DNA of 64,000 nt from Nocardioides sp. SLBN-35 (GCF_006715725.1 NZ_VFNU01000001.1:2356001-2420000); one strand, 5' to 3'. Counted from the first letter of the stretch, positions 6,602-15,340 are shown. Numbers and translations are program-made. Notes: generated by a model from the letters alone, not told the origin.

Positions 6602-7771
6602 ATGACTTCGAGCGAGCAGATCTTCAACACGCTGGTGCTGCCGTACCTCAACCACGCGGTGCGCACCTACGAGTCGGGCTACGCCTCGGTGACCGACATC
6701 GACGCCGCCATGCGCTTCGGCTGCGGCTACCCGAAGGGCCCGCTGACCGTCGTCGACGAGATCGGCGCCGCCCAGGTCCGTGACCTGCTCGCCGCCCGGT
6801 ACGCCGAGACCGGCGACCACCTGCACGAGCCGGCGGGCCTGCTCGACAAGCTCGTCGCCGAGGGCCGCACCTTCGCCGACGAGGCTGCTGCCGCGGGCGA
6901 GGCCGCCGCGCCGCAGTTCAAGCACGACATCACCAAGGTCGGCGTCGTCGGCACCGGCACCATGGCCTCCGGCATCGTCCAGGTCTTCGCACAGGCCGGC
7001 TACGAGGTCATCTACGTCGGCCGCAGCCAGGAGAAGCTCGACGGCGTCGTCGGCTACATCACCAAGAACCTCGACCGCGCCATCGCCAAGGGCAAGGGCA
7101 CCGAGGGCGACAAGGACGCGCTGCTGGGCCGCCTCACCGGCTCGACCGAGCGCGAGGCGCTGGGCGGCGTGGACATCGTCGTCGAGGCCATCGCGGAGGA
7201 CCTCGAGCTCAAGCTCGAGCTGTTCCGCGACCTCGACCGGATCTGCAAGCCGGGCGCCATCCTCGCGACCACTACCTCGTCGCTCCCGATCACCAAGCTG
7301 GGCGAGGCAACCGGCCGCCCGCAGGACGTGATCGGCATGCACTTCTTCAACCCGGCCCCGGTCATGAAGCTGGTCGAGATCATCACGACCCCGGCCACCG
7401 CCGCCGACGTCGACGAGACCGTGCGGGCGCTGACCGCCAACGTCGGCAAGGTCGGCGTCTCCGCCGGCGACCGCTCGGGCTTCATCGTCAACCTGCTGCT
7501 CTTCCCCTACCTCAACGACGCGATCAAGCTCGCCGAGGGCGGCGAGGAGCTCACGACCATCGACGCCGCGATCAAGGAGACCGCCGCGTTCCCGATGGGC
7601 CCGTTCGAGCTGCTCGACGTGGTCGGCAACGACGTGTCGCTGGCCATCCAGAAGGAGCTGTACGCCGAGTTCGGCGAGCCGGGCTTCGAGCCGGCCGGCA
7701 CCCTCGTCGCCAAGGTCGACGCCGGCGAGCTCGGCCGCAAGACCGGCAAGGGCTTCCACGACTACGCCTGA
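6602..7771 (+). CDS. 3-hydroxyacyl-CoA dehydrogenase
   Basis: Oxidises or reduces 3-hydroxyacyl-CoA/3-oxoacyl-CoA with NAD(P). 389 residues with an unusual order: a C-terminal-type dehydrogenase domain at the N-terminus (QIFNTLVLPYLNHAVRTYESG ... GCGYPKGPLTVVDEIG), then the Rossmann domain (VGVVGTGTMASGIVQVFAQAG), the catalytic region with HFFNPAPVMKLVE, and a second C-terminal domain (FIVNLLLFPYLNDAIKLAEGG ... FPMGPFELLDVVGND). The two helical domains are clearly duplicates of each other. ATG 6602 has CACACT 7 bases upstream. It could make or use 3-hydroxybutyryl-CoA for the ethylmalonyl-CoA route, or serve beta-oxidation. The next gene follows after 12 bases. Confidence 0.9.
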   Translation: MTSSEQIFNTLVLPYLNHAVRTYESGYASVTDIDAAMRFGCGYPKGPLTVVDEIGAAQVRDLLAARYAETGDHLHEPAGLLDKLVAEGRTFADEAAAAGEAAAPQFKHDITKVGVVGTGTMASGIVQVFAQAGYEVIYVGRSQEKLDGVVGYITKNLDRAIAKGKGTEGDKDALLGRLTGSTEREALGGVDIVVEAIAEDLELKLELFRDLDRICKPGAILATTTSSLPITKLGEATGRPQDVIGMHFFNPAPVMKLVEIITTPATAADVDETVRALTANVGKVGVSAGDRSGFIVNLLLFPYLNDAIKLAEGGEELTTIDAAIKETAAFPMGPFELLDVVGNDVSLAIQKELYAEFGEPGFEPAGTLVAKVDAGELGRKTGKGFHDYA

Positions 7772-7783
7772 CACAATGGCGGA

Positions 7784-8569
7784 GTGACGCTTCACCACAC
7801 GGCTCTCGGTTCCACCGGGAGCCGTGTGGTCTTTCTCCACGGGCTCTTCGGCCAGGGCAAGAACTGGACCGGGATCGCCAAGCAGCTCGCCGGCAGGCAC
7901 CGGGTGCTGCTCGTCGACCTGCCCCACCACGGGCGCTCCGCGTGGCCCGACCGCTTCGACTTCGCCGAGACGGCGGCGCTCGTCGCGGACGTCATCCCGG
8001 CCGACGAGCCGGTCGCGCTGGTCGGTCACTCGCTCGGCGGCAAGGTCGCCATGGTGCTCTCCTTGCTCCACCCCGATCGGGTGGAGCGCCTGTGCGTCGC
8101 CGACATCTCACCCGTGAGCTATCCCGAGGGCCGCGAGTTCCAGGGCTACATCTCCGCGATGCGCGCGATGGACCTGACGCAGGTGGTCCGCCGGGAGGAC
8201 GCCGAGCGACTGCTGGAGCCCGCGGTACCCGACCCGACGGTGCGCTCGTTCCTGCTGCAGAACCTGCGGCGCGACCCCACCGCGCCCGGCGGCTGGAGCT
8301 GGCAGGCCAACCTCGATGTGCTCGGCCGCGACCTCGGCGCCATCAGCGGCTGGCCCGAGGCGGAGCTGGCCCACGTGGCGCCGTACGACGGACCGGTGCT
8401 GTGGCTCGCCGGCGGCCGGTCGAGCTACGTCCAGCCCGCCTACGACGCCGCGATGGACCGCTGGTTCCCGCGCAACCGCAAGGTGACGATGAAGGACACC
8501 GGGCACTGGCTGCACTCCGAGCGCCCGGAGGTCTTCCTCGAGATCCTGCAGCGGTTCCTGGGGGACTGA
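7784..8569 (+). CDS. Alpha/beta-hydrolase (YbfF-like esterase)
   Basis: 261 residues of the alpha/beta-hydrolase fold. The oxyanion region is VVFLHGLFGQGKNW, the nucleophile elbow is GHSLGGKVA, and the catalytic His is in DTGHWLHSERPEVF near the C-terminus. The pattern resembles E. coli YbfF, an acyl-CoA/ester hydrolase; the substrate here is unknown. Start GTG 7784 lies 12 bases after the dehydrogenase stop, with both a GGCGGA ribosome-site-like run and CACAAT at 6-base spacing. Its stop directly abuts the stop of the convergent nuclease gene. Confidence 0.85.
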   Translation: MTLHHTALGSTGSRVVFLHGLFGQGKNWTGIAKQLAGRHRVLLVDLPHHGRSAWPDRFDFAETAALVADVIPADEPVALVGHSLGGKVAMVLSLLHPDRVERLCVADISPVSYPEGREFQGYISAMRAMDLTQVVRREDAERLLEPAVPDPTVRSFLLQNLRRDPTAPGGWSWQANLDVLGRDLGAISGWPEAELAHVAPYDGPVLWLAGGRSSYVQPAYDAAMDRWFPRNRKVTMKDTGHWLHSERPEVFLEILQRFLGD

Positions 8570-9739
8570 CTACCAGATCGCCTCGGCGTACTCCGGGTGG
8601 TCGACGAACGGGTTCCGGTTGCCCTGGTAGTCGCGGTAGATCCGGTCGTTGCGGGCCCGCTCCGCGGCCGTCGGCGGGTCAGCGGCGCTCCAGGCGAGCA
8701 ACACCGAGATCTTGCCGAGGTACGGCGTAGTGCCGTTGATGCTGTCGTTGAGCTCGAGGTCCGCGAAGCCGTCGCCGCCCTCGTAGCGCACGGCCATGTA
8801 CATCAGCCCGCGAGCCACGTCGCCCTTGACCGAGTCGCGGGGCTCGAAGGAGTCGGCGTCGGAGAAGCAGTCGGGGCACTGAGCGACTGCGGAGCCGCCG
8901 TTGTCGAAGTCCTTGTTGCCGCGGGTGGAGTTGACGGTGACGTCCTCGGGACGTAGGTGGTGCAGGTCGGTGCCCGGACCGGCGCTGGTGCCGAAGTCGC
9001 CATGGCTCTGCGGCCACGTGTGCTCGCGGTTCCAGTCGTCGGCATCACCGCCGTTGGTCGACTTCGGGACGGAGCGGCCGGAGTAGAACTCGATCACGTT
9101 GTTGCTGTTGGCGGGATCGGCGTCGGTGACCTTGAGCGCGTCCCAGACCTGCGTGTAGCTCAGCGTCCGGTTGCCGTCGATGATGCCGTGCAGTGCCGCC
9201 GCGAGCGCGGCGCCGGTCTTGCCCGCCGCGGGGTCGTAGTAGCCGGCCGGGATGCTCGGGTCGGTACCGCCACCGCCGTCCCCACCTCCGTCCCCACCTC
9301 CGGAGCCGGTGAGCGCGAAGTCGGTGCCGTCCTTGAGGCCGGGGTGGGAGAAGTACGCCGTGAGGGTGCCTGTGACGTCGACCTGCTTGCCCATCAGCGA
9401 CGGGTTCGACCTCAGGCCGAAGGACGCGCGGAACGCGGTGGGCACCTGCACGTAGACCATCTGGCTGGTCGCGGAGGTGCCCGGTGCGTCGGCGAGGGCG
9501 ATGGCGTAGTCGTTGGGGAACCCGCTGGTCACCACGGTCGAGGTCGCGGTCGGCTGCCCGACCACGTACCCGCGCACGGTGGCGGTCGAGGAGTTCTGGG
9601 TGGCGATCGCCTGCGCGACGGTGAGCGGGGCTGCTGCGGCCGCGGGCCCCGGGCGAGGCACGAGGAGGGCGGTGGCGGCCAGCAGGGACAGGAGGACGGC
9701 GTGGAGCGCGCGACGGCGCAGCCCGAGCGTGCGTGTCAT
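8570..9739 (-). CDS. Secreted endonuclease I-family nuclease with N-terminal OB-fold
   Basis: 389 residues. A Sec signal peptide (R-rich start, hydrophobic run LHAVLLSLLAATALLV, Ala-rich cleavage region near residue 36) is followed by a DUF6359/YhcR-type OB domain (LTVAQAIATQNSSTATVRGYVVG), a flexible Gly/Asp linker, and an endonuclease I domain. The beta-beta-alpha-metal motif is in NREHTWPQSHGDFG with DLHHLRP following. A Cys pair in AQCPDCFSD may form a disulfide. Expected role: extracellular DNA degradation for nutrition. It converges on the hydrolase gene with no gap at all. Confidence 0.9.
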   Translation of the reverse strand: MTRTLGLRRRALHAVLLSLLAATALLVPRPGPAAAAAPLTVAQAIATQNSSTATVRGYVVGQPTATSTVVTSGFPNDYAIALADAPGTSATSQMVYVQVPTAFRASFGLRSNPSLMGKQVDVTGTLTAYFSHPGLKDGTDFALTGSGGGDGGGDGGGGTDPSIPAGYYDPAAGKTGAALAAALHGIIDGNRTLSYTQVWDALKVTDADPANSNNVIEFYSGRSVPKSTNGGDADDWNREHTWPQSHGDFGTSAGPGTDLHHLRPEDVTVNSTRGNKDFDNGGSAVAQCPDCFSDADSFEPRDSVKGDVARGLMYMAVRYEGGDGFADLELNDSINGTTPYLGKISVLLAWSAADPPTAAERARNDRIYRDYQGNRNPFVDHPEYAEAIW

Positions 9740-9802
9740 GCCGGGATCCTCGTCCTCTGCAAGGCTTGGCGCTAGGGGCGCGGCGGAGTCGTCACGCCGA
9801 GG

Positions 9803-10342
9803 TCACTCCTCGTTCGCCTGGCGGGCGCGGTACGCCGCCACGGCGTTGCGGTTGCCGCAGGTGACCGAGCAGAACCGCTTGGACCGGTTGCGGGACAGGT
9901 CGAGGACGATGCCCTCGCAGGTGTCGTCGGCGCACACCGAGAGCCGCGACATCTCGTCGGCGCGGATCACGTCGATCATCGCCATGGCGGTCTCGACCAC
10001 GATCCGCTCGGCGAACGGGGCCTGGTTGTCGACGGCGTGCAGGTGCCAGTCGTGACCGTCGTGGCGGCGCAGCTGGGGGAGGGCGGAGGCGTCGCGGAGC
10101 ATGGCGTTGACGATGTCGGCGGCGTCGTCGCGGTCGGCGGTCAGCAGGGCGCGGAGCCGGGGTGCGATCGCCAGCACGGCGTCCACCTCGGCTTGGTCGC
10201 CGTCGTGACGCCCGGTGTAGGCGAAGTCGGCGAAGAAGGCGTCGAGCTCGTCGGGCGTGCTGATCGTCACCGGCTCCAGGCTGCCGTTGACCAGTGCCAC
10301 GGCCGCCTGCAGGGACAACGATGTGTCATGGGCGAAAACCAC
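9803..10342 (-). CDS. CGNR zinc-finger protein (ABATE domain), probable regulator
   Basis: 179 residues. The N-terminal ~120 residues match the ABATE/stress-response region; the C-terminal zinc finger has Cys-x4-Cys (SVCADDTCEG) and Cys-x3-Cys-Gly-Asn-Arg (RFCSVTCGNRNAVAAYRAR), the CGNR signature. Such proteins are thought to bind DNA but few have known targets. Start GTG 10342 has TAACCT on the minus strand ending 6 bases upstream. It is divergent from the EamA exporter with only 39 bases between, and the two promoters overlap, so control of the exporter is a reasonable guess. Confidence 0.85.
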   Translation of the reverse strand: MVFAHDTSLSLQAAVALVNGSLEPVTISTPDELDAFFADFAYTGRHDGDQAEVDAVLAIAPRLRALLTADRDDAADIVNAMLRDASALPQLRRHDGHDWHLHAVDNQAPFAERIVVETAMAMIDVIRADEMSRLSVCADDTCEGIVLDLSRNRSKRFCSVTCGNRNAVAAYRARQANEE

Positions 10343-10343
10343 T

Positions 10344-10373
10344 TTGACAGGTTACTGCATCGAGGCCTAGTGT
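10344..10373 (+). promoter_or_regulatory. Sigma-A-type promoter of the eamA gene
   Basis: TTGACA (10344-10349) and TAGTGT (10368-10373) are separated by 18 bases, the best -35/-10 pair in the window. The -10 ends 8 bases before the ATG at 10382, so the transcript is leaderless. The -10 of the divergent CGNR gene (TAACCT on the minus strand, 10349-10354) overlaps this -35. Confidence 0.65.
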
Positions 10374-10386
10374 CATGAGTCATGAC
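10372..10386. promoter_or_regulatory. 15-bp palindrome over the eamA transcription and translation start
   Basis: GTCATGA-G-TCATGAC is a perfect dyad around base 10379. It covers the last two bases of the -10, the predicted transcription start and the ATG at 10382. A protein bound here would block eamA; the divergent CGNR protein is the obvious candidate. Confidence 0.5.
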
Positions 10387-11395
10387 GATGTTGACTCGTG
10401 ACGCATCGCGGGACGCCACCCGGACCGGCGTACTCCTCGCGCTCACCTCGGCGATCACGTTCGCGCTCTCCGGCGCCCTCGCGCGGCCGATGCTCGACAG
10501 CGGCTGGACCGCCGGCAGCATCGTGCTGCTGCGGATCGCGATCGGCGCGCTCGTCGTCCTGCCCTTCGGCCTGGTCGCGCTGCGCGGCCGCTGGGCCCTG
10601 CTGCGCCGTGCCGCTCCCACGGTCCTCCTGTACGGCGGCCTGGCGGTCGCCGGTGCCCAGTACTGCTACTTCTCGGCCGTGCGGACCATGGAGGTCGGCC
10701 CGGCCCTGCTCATCGAGTACACCGCGCCCGCGGCGGTGGTCGTGTGGATGTGGCTCGCCCACGGCCAGCGTCCCGGCCGGCTCACCGTGGCCGGGGCCGT
10801 CGTCGCGGCCCTCGGCCTGGTGCTCGTCCTCGATCTGTTCGCCGGCGCCGACGTCGACGTCCGCGGCACCGCGTGGGCGCTCGCCGCGATGGTCGGTGCG
10901 GCGACCTACTTCGTCATCTCGGCCGACGAGCGCAGCGGCATCCCGCCGATGGCGCTGGCCGCGGGCGGCCTGGTCGTCGGCGGCTTGCTGCTCGGCATCC
11001 TGGGACTGACCGGCCTGATGCCGATGGCGGCCTCGTCGAGCACCGTGGCCTACGCCGGTGTCGACGTCGCCCCGTGGACGGTGCTGCTCGCCCTGGGCCT
11101 GGTCACCGCCGCCCTCGCCTACACCACCGGCATCGCCGCCAGCCGCCGCCTCGGCTCGCGGCTGGCCTCCTTCGTCGCACTCAGCGAGGTCGTGGCCGCC
11201 GTCGCGTGGGCCTGGCTGCTCCTCGACCAGCTCCCCGCTCCCGTCCAGTTCGTCGGCGGGGCACTCATCCTCGCCGGCGTGATCGGGGTCAAGCTGGGGG
11301 AGCGCAGCGTCGTGGTCGGAACCGATCCGCTGCCGGTCGTGCCGGCCGAGCCCGCTGAAGCGAGCGAGAGGCTCAGCGCAGGTCCTGCTGCTTGA
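10382..11395 (+). CDS. EamA-family (RhaT/DMT) membrane exporter
   Basis: 337 residues with about ten transmembrane helices in two EamA repeats, as in drug/metabolite transporters of the RhaT/YdcZ/RhtA type. Typical features are the hydrophobic first helix (GVLLALTSAITFALSGALARPML), the SIVLLRIAIGALVVL helix and the second-half repeat ending QFVGGALILAGVIGVKLGER. The substrate is not predictable; amino acids or toxic metabolites are common. ATG 10382 is fixed by the promoter. The final 23 bases overlap the end of the convergent AI-2E-type gene. Confidence 0.88.
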   Translation: MTMLTRDASRDATRTGVLLALTSAITFALSGALARPMLDSGWTAGSIVLLRIAIGALVVLPFGLVALRGRWALLRRAAPTVLLYGGLAVAGAQYCYFSAVRTMEVGPALLIEYTAPAAVVVWMWLAHGQRPGRLTVAGAVVAALGLVLVLDLFAGADVDVRGTAWALAAMVGAATYFVISADERSGIPPMALAAGGLVVGGLLLGILGLTGLMPMAASSSTVAYAGVDVAPWTVLLALGLVTAALAYTTGIAASRRLGSRLASFVALSEVVAAVAWAWLLLDQLPAPVQFVGGALILAGVIGVKLGERSVVVGTDPLPVVPAEPAEASERLSAGPAA

Positions 11396-12515
11396 CCACG
11401 ACCTCGCGCACGACCAGCAGGATCGCGGCTGCCACCGGGATGGCGAGGAGTGCACCGACCACGCCGAGCAGTGCGGTGCCGACCAGGGCGGCGATCACGA
11501 TGACCGCGCCGGGCAGGTCGACGGACTTGCTCATCACCCGCGGGTAGACGACGTAGTTCTCGAACTGCTGGTAGATCACGTAGAACACCACGCAGGCGAT
11601 ACCGGTCTTGACGTCGGTCGCGAAGGCGATCGCCGAGACGATCACCGCGCCGAGGGTGGCGCCGATCATCGGGATGACGTCGAGGACGGCGACGACGAAG
11701 GCCAGCGCGACGGCGTACTCGCTGATCGGGGTCAGTGACAGGAACACCAGCGAGCTCAGGCCGGCGCAGAGGGCGACCAGGAAGGCGCCGGAGACATATC
11801 CGCCGATGTTGGCGATCACCTTGTCGCCGAGCTTGGCGACGCGCTCGCGTCGTGAGGCCGGGGCGAGCTTGTAGAGGGCGCCGGTGGTGGTCTTCAGCGA
11901 GGCGAGGAAGTAGAGCGTCAGCACGACGATCACGAACAGGTTGAACAGCGCCGAGACGATCTTGAGGCCGAAGCCGAGCGCGCCTCCGAAGAGGGCCGAG
12001 AGGAAGTTCTCGTCGGTGATCTTGGCCTGGAGCTTGTCGATGATGTCGTACTCGTCGTTGAGCTGCTGGATGCGCTTGTTGCGCTGGAGCTCGTCGAGCC
12101 AGCCCGGCGCGTTCTTGGTGATCGCGGTGATCTGGTCGGTGATGACCGGGACGATCGCCACGAGGAACAGCGCGACGGTCCCGAGGGCGAGAACGATCAC
12201 GACCGTGACCGCCCACGAGCGACGCAGGCCGTGGCGCTCGAGGAAGCTCACCGCCGGGTTGAGGCCCGCGGCGAGGAAGAAGGACACCACGACCAGCATC
12301 AGCACCGAGCCGATGCCGATGACCGCCTGGAAGAGCCAGAACGCGGTCAGCGCGCCGAGGGCACCGATGAAGCCGTAGTAGAACGGCGAGCGTCGGTCGA
12401 ACGGCTTCCCGAGCCGGCCGTACGGCGCGTCCTCGGCGTCGACAGGCGCCGCCGGGTCGATCCCGGCGTGCTCGGTGACGCCGTCGGTCGCGGCTGCCTC
12501 GGCGGCGCCGCTCAA
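11373..12515 (-). CDS. AI-2E-family transporter
   Basis: 380 residues. An acidic soluble N-terminus of ~40 residues is followed by about eight membrane helices in the AI-2 exporter/PerM pattern, including SFFLAAGLNPAVSFLERHGLRRSWAV early and the signature VLDVIPMIGATLGAVIV late. Members export AI-2 or act as Na+/H+ antiporters; the role here is open. The start is a TTG at 12515 whose TG overlaps the TGA of the upstream coiled-coil gene, so translation is probably coupled. The end overlaps the convergent eamA gene by 23 bases. Confidence 0.85.
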   Translation of the reverse strand: MSGAAEAAATDGVTEHAGIDPAAPVDAEDAPYGRLGKPFDRRSPFYYGFIGALGALTAFWLFQAVIGIGSVLMLVVVSFFLAAGLNPAVSFLERHGLRRSWAVTVVIVLALGTVALFLVAIVPVITDQITAITKNAPGWLDELQRNKRIQQLNDEYDIIDKLQAKITDENFLSALFGGALGFGLKIVSALFNLFVIVVLTLYFLASLKTTTGALYKLAPASRRERVAKLGDKVIANIGGYVSGAFLVALCAGLSSLVFLSLTPISEYAVALAFVVAVLDVIPMIGATLGAVIVSAIAFATDVKTGIACVVFYVIYQQFENYVVYPRVMSKSVDLPGAVIVIAALVGTALLGVVGALLAIPVAAAILLVVREVVVKQQDLR

Positions 12516-13750
12516 CTCTCGTCCTCGCCGAAGCCGGCGACGAGGTCGGCGAGCGAGGACAGCTGGGCGGTGATGGCGGCCCGGCGCTTGGTGAGCCGGT
12601 CGAGCTCGGAGCGGCGTACGGCGATCTCGCGCTCGAGCTCCGCGTCGCCACTTGCAGCGATCGCCTCGGCCTGCGTGCGGGCCGAGGCGACGACCTGCTC
12701 GGCCTCGCGACGAGCCCGGCTCAGCACGCCCTCGGCCTCGGTCTGCGCGGCGGCCCGGTTGGCGGCGGCCTTCTTACTGGCCTCGGCGGCGCGGGCCTCG
12801 GCGGCGCTCGCGCGCTGCTCGGCCTCCTCGACCAGGCGGCGGGTCTCGGCGACCGCGGTGTTGTGGTGGTCGGTGGCCTCGCGGGCGAGGCGCTCCTTCT
12901 CCATGGCCAGCGCGCGCCGCGCCTCCTGGACCTCGCGGTCGACGGCAGCGCGGGCCTGCTCGACCTCGCGCTGGGCCTGGCTGCGCTGCTCGGTCGTCTC
13001 CTGCTGGGTCGCGAGCCGGAGCTGGTCGGACTCGCGCCGGGCGGCGGCCAGCATGTCGGCGGCCTCGGTCTCGGCGAGGGAGCGCTCCTGCTCGGCGTCG
13101 GTCAGCAGACGGGTGCGGTTCTCCTCGAGCTCGCGCAGCTGGACCGCGCGCATGTCGTCGGCCTCGCGGGCGGCCTCGGCCCGGATCGCCTTCGCGTCGC
13201 GGGCGGCCTGCTCGCGGATCTCTCGGGCGTCGGACTCGGCGGTGGCCCGGATCTCCGCGGCCTCCTCCTCGGCCAGGCGAAGCATGGCGCTCGCGCGGCC
13301 GCCGAGACCGGCGTACGACGGGTTGTCGGTCTCGGCCAGCTCGGCGCGTGCCTTGGCGAGCTCCTGCTCGAGGTCGATGACCCGCTGCTCGGACTCGTTG
13401 AGGCTGGCGCCCAGCGTGGCCTTCTCGCTGGAGAGCTGACGGATCTGGGCGTCGACGGCGTCGCGGTCGTAGCCACCCTTGCGCACGATCGGAAGGCCGC
13501 CGGTGGCGCCGGGGGCGTTGAAGCCGACGGGGCGGGCGGCGGTGCCGGTGCTCGTGGCGGACGGCGCGGCGGCGGGCCGGGGGGCCGCGGCTGTGGGGGC
13601 GGCCGGCGGGGCGGCCGGCGTCTGGGCCGTCTTCACGGCCGGGATCACCTGGGTGGACTGGTCGTCGGTGGCCTTGGTGGTCACGGGCGTGGACTCCTTG
13701 GTGGGGGTGGGCTCGTCGTCGTCGAAGATGGACAGACCCTCGTCGCTCAT
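12512..13750 (-). CDS. Long coiled-coil protein (DivIVA/FilP-like cytoskeletal candidate)
   Basis: 412 residues. The first ~95 are disordered and Ala/Pro/Thr-rich; a short conserved-looking segment (GGLPIVRKGGYDRDAVDAQIRQL) resembles the DivIVA N-terminal turn; the rest (about residues 100-390) is a nearly continuous Glu/Arg/Ala coiled coil. Actinobacterial proteins of this build (Wag31/DivIVA, FilP, Scy) organise polar growth and cell shape, so a cytoskeletal or polar scaffold role is inferred. No membrane segment. ATG 13750. The AI-2E transporter gene starts in its stop codon, which suggests the two products act together. Confidence 0.75.
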   Translation of the reverse strand: MSDEGLSIFDDDEPTPTKESTPVTTKATDDQSTQVIPAVKTAQTPAAPPAAPTAAAPRPAAAPSATSTGTAARPVGFNAPGATGGLPIVRKGGYDRDAVDAQIRQLSSEKATLGASLNESEQRVIDLEQELAKARAELAETDNPSYAGLGGRASAMLRLAEEEAAEIRATAESDAREIREQAARDAKAIRAEAAREADDMRAVQLRELEENRTRLLTDAEQERSLAETEAADMLAAARRESDQLRLATQQETTEQRSQAQREVEQARAAVDREVQEARRALAMEKERLAREATDHHNTAVAETRRLVEEAEQRASAAEARAAEASKKAAANRAAAQTEAEGVLSRARREAEQVVASARTQAEAIAASGDAELEREIAVRRSELDRLTKRRAAITAQLSSLADLVAGFGEDES

Positions 13751-13895
13751 GTGAACTGAGCCTCCCTGGCTCTCGCTGCGGTCATGGGGGGATGTGCGCG
13801 TGCACGAACCCGCCCATGATCCCTGATCGCCCCAGCGATTCCCACCCCGGCGCGCGGGACCGGACCGCGTCGCTACGCGGATCCGGCCGCAGATG
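13751..13895 (-). other. Non-coding stretch between the coiled-coil gene and the ccr terminator
   Basis: 145 bases without a supported gene. It should hold the promoter of the coiled-coil gene (minus strand). I see no strong -10 or long repeat in it. Confidence 0.4.
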
Positions 13896-13939
13896 CGAAC
13901 CGGGCGGGCCCGTGCTCGCGCACGGACCCGCCCGGTTCG
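13896..13939 (-). terminator. Strong hairpin terminator after ccr
   Basis: Arms 13896-13914 and 13921-13939 (19 bases) pair with one mismatch around a 6-base loop. It begins 13 bases after the ccr stop on the minus strand. No U-tract, as is common for terminators in high-GC actinobacteria. Confidence 0.8.
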
Positions 13940-13952
13940 TCGTACCGCAGGC

Positions 13953-15290
13953 TCAGATGCCGCGGAACAGGTTGATCTTGTCGAGGTGCTTCTCGCGGAG
14001 CTCCTCGTTCTTGACGCCGAGGCCCTCCTCGGGGGAGAGGCACAGGACGCCGACCTTGCCCTGGTGCTTGTTGTGGTGCACGTCGAGGGCGGCCTGGCCG
14101 GTGTCCTCGAGCTTGTAGGTGCGCGACAGGGTGGGGTGGATCTTGCCCTGGGCGATGAGGCGGTTGGCCTCCCACGACTCGCGGTAGTTGGCGAAGTGGC
14201 TGGAGATGATCTTCTTGAGGTTCATCCACAGGTAGCGGTTGTCGTACTCGTGCATGTAGCCCGAGGTGGACGCGCAGGTGGTGATGGTGCCCCCCTTGCG
14301 GGTGACGTAGACGCTCGCGCCGAAGGTCTCGCGGCCCGGGTGCTCGAAGACGATGTCGATGTCCTCGCCGCCGGTGAGCTCGCGGATGGCCTTGCCGAAT
14401 CGCTGCCACTCCTTCGGGTTCTGCTTGGTGCCGTCCTCGTTCCAGAACTTCGGGGCGAGCTCGGAGCGGTTGATGACCATCTCGGCGCCCATGTTGCGCA
14501 CGATCTGGGCCTTCTCCTCGTTGGAGACCACGCAGATCGGGTTGGCGCCGCCGTTGAGGGCGTACTGCGTCGCGAAGCCGCCGAGGCCGCCGGAGGCGCC
14601 CCAGATCAGGACGTTGTCGCCCTGCTTCATGTTGCCGCCGTTGGCGGAGACGAGCTGGCGGTACGCCGTGCAGTTGACCAGGCCGGGGGAGGCGGCCTCC
14701 TCCCAGGTGAGGTGCTCGGGCTTCGGCATCAGCTGGTTGGCCTTGACCATGGCGACGTCGGCGAGGCCACCGAAGTTGGTCTCGAAGCCCCAGATGCGCT
14801 GGGAGGGGTCCATCATCGTGTCGTTGTGGCCGTCGGGGGCCTCGAGCTCGACGCTCAGGCAGTGCGCGACGACGCGGTCGCCCGGCTTCCACTTGGTGAC
14901 GCCCGCGCCGACGGCCAGCACGACGCCGGACAGGTCGGAGCCGACGATGTGGTACGGCAGGTTGTGCCGCGCGCCGAGGTCGGACTCACGTCCGTAGCGC
15001 TCCAGGAAGCCGAAGGTGGAGACCGGCTCGAAGATCGAGGTCCACACGGTGTTGTAGTTGATCGCGGAGGCCATGACCGCCACGAACGCCTCGCCCGGCC
15101 CGAGCTCGGGGAGGGCGACCTGGTCGACGTGGAGGGACTTGCGGGGGTCCTTGTCGCGAGAGTCGATGCCCTCGAACATGTCGACCTCGTCCTTGTGGAC
15201 CGTGACGGCCCGGTAGGACTCGGGAAGGTCGAGGTTGGCGAAGTCCTCCGCGGAGGCCTCCGCCTGGATGGCGTCGAGGATGTGCTGCAC
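13953..15290 (-). CDS. ccr: Crotonyl-CoA carboxylase/reductase
   Basis: Reductively carboxylates crotonyl-CoA with CO2 and NADPH to ethylmalonyl-CoA, the defining step of the ethylmalonyl-CoA pathway. 445 residues of the MDR fold with the Rossmann motif VLIWGASGGLGGFATQYA. Residues matching the CO2 pocket described for Kitasatospora Ccr seem present: Asn80 (AINYNTVWTS), Phe-Glu in WGFETNFGG, and His in SSHFANYRESW. The start is the GTG at 15290, with AGGGAG 10 bases upstream and an N-terminus (QHILDAI) equivalent to Streptomyces CcrA; the longer frame to 15350 is not needed. The upstream region holds direct repeats (see 15321-15396). Works with ecm at 1.5 kb. Confidence 0.95.
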   Translation of the reverse strand: MQHILDAIQAEASAEDFANLDLPESYRAVTVHKDEVDMFEGIDSRDKDPRKSLHVDQVALPELGPGEAFVAVMASAINYNTVWTSIFEPVSTFGFLERYGRESDLGARHNLPYHIVGSDLSGVVLAVGAGVTKWKPGDRVVAHCLSVELEAPDGHNDTMMDPSQRIWGFETNFGGLADVAMVKANQLMPKPEHLTWEEAASPGLVNCTAYRQLVSANGGNMKQGDNVLIWGASGGLGGFATQYALNGGANPICVVSNEEKAQIVRNMGAEMVINRSELAPKFWNEDGTKQNPKEWQRFGKAIRELTGGEDIDIVFEHPGRETFGASVYVTRKGGTITTCASTSGYMHEYDNRYLWMNLKKIISSHFANYRESWEANRLIAQGKIHPTLSRTYKLEDTGQAALDVHHNKHQGKVGVLCLSPEEGLGVKNEELREKHLDKINLFRGI

Positions 15291-15320
15291 GGTCGTCGTC
15301 TCCCTGGGATTCGTTGCGAG

Positions 15321-15340
15321 CCAGATGGGCCCAGATGGGC
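15321..15340. repeat. Tandem 10-bp repeat upstream of ccr
   Basis: CCAGATGGGC occurs twice head to tail (15321-15330, 15331-15340), 31 bases upstream of the ccr start codon on the minus strand. It may be a regulator site or replication slippage. Confidence 0.5.
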
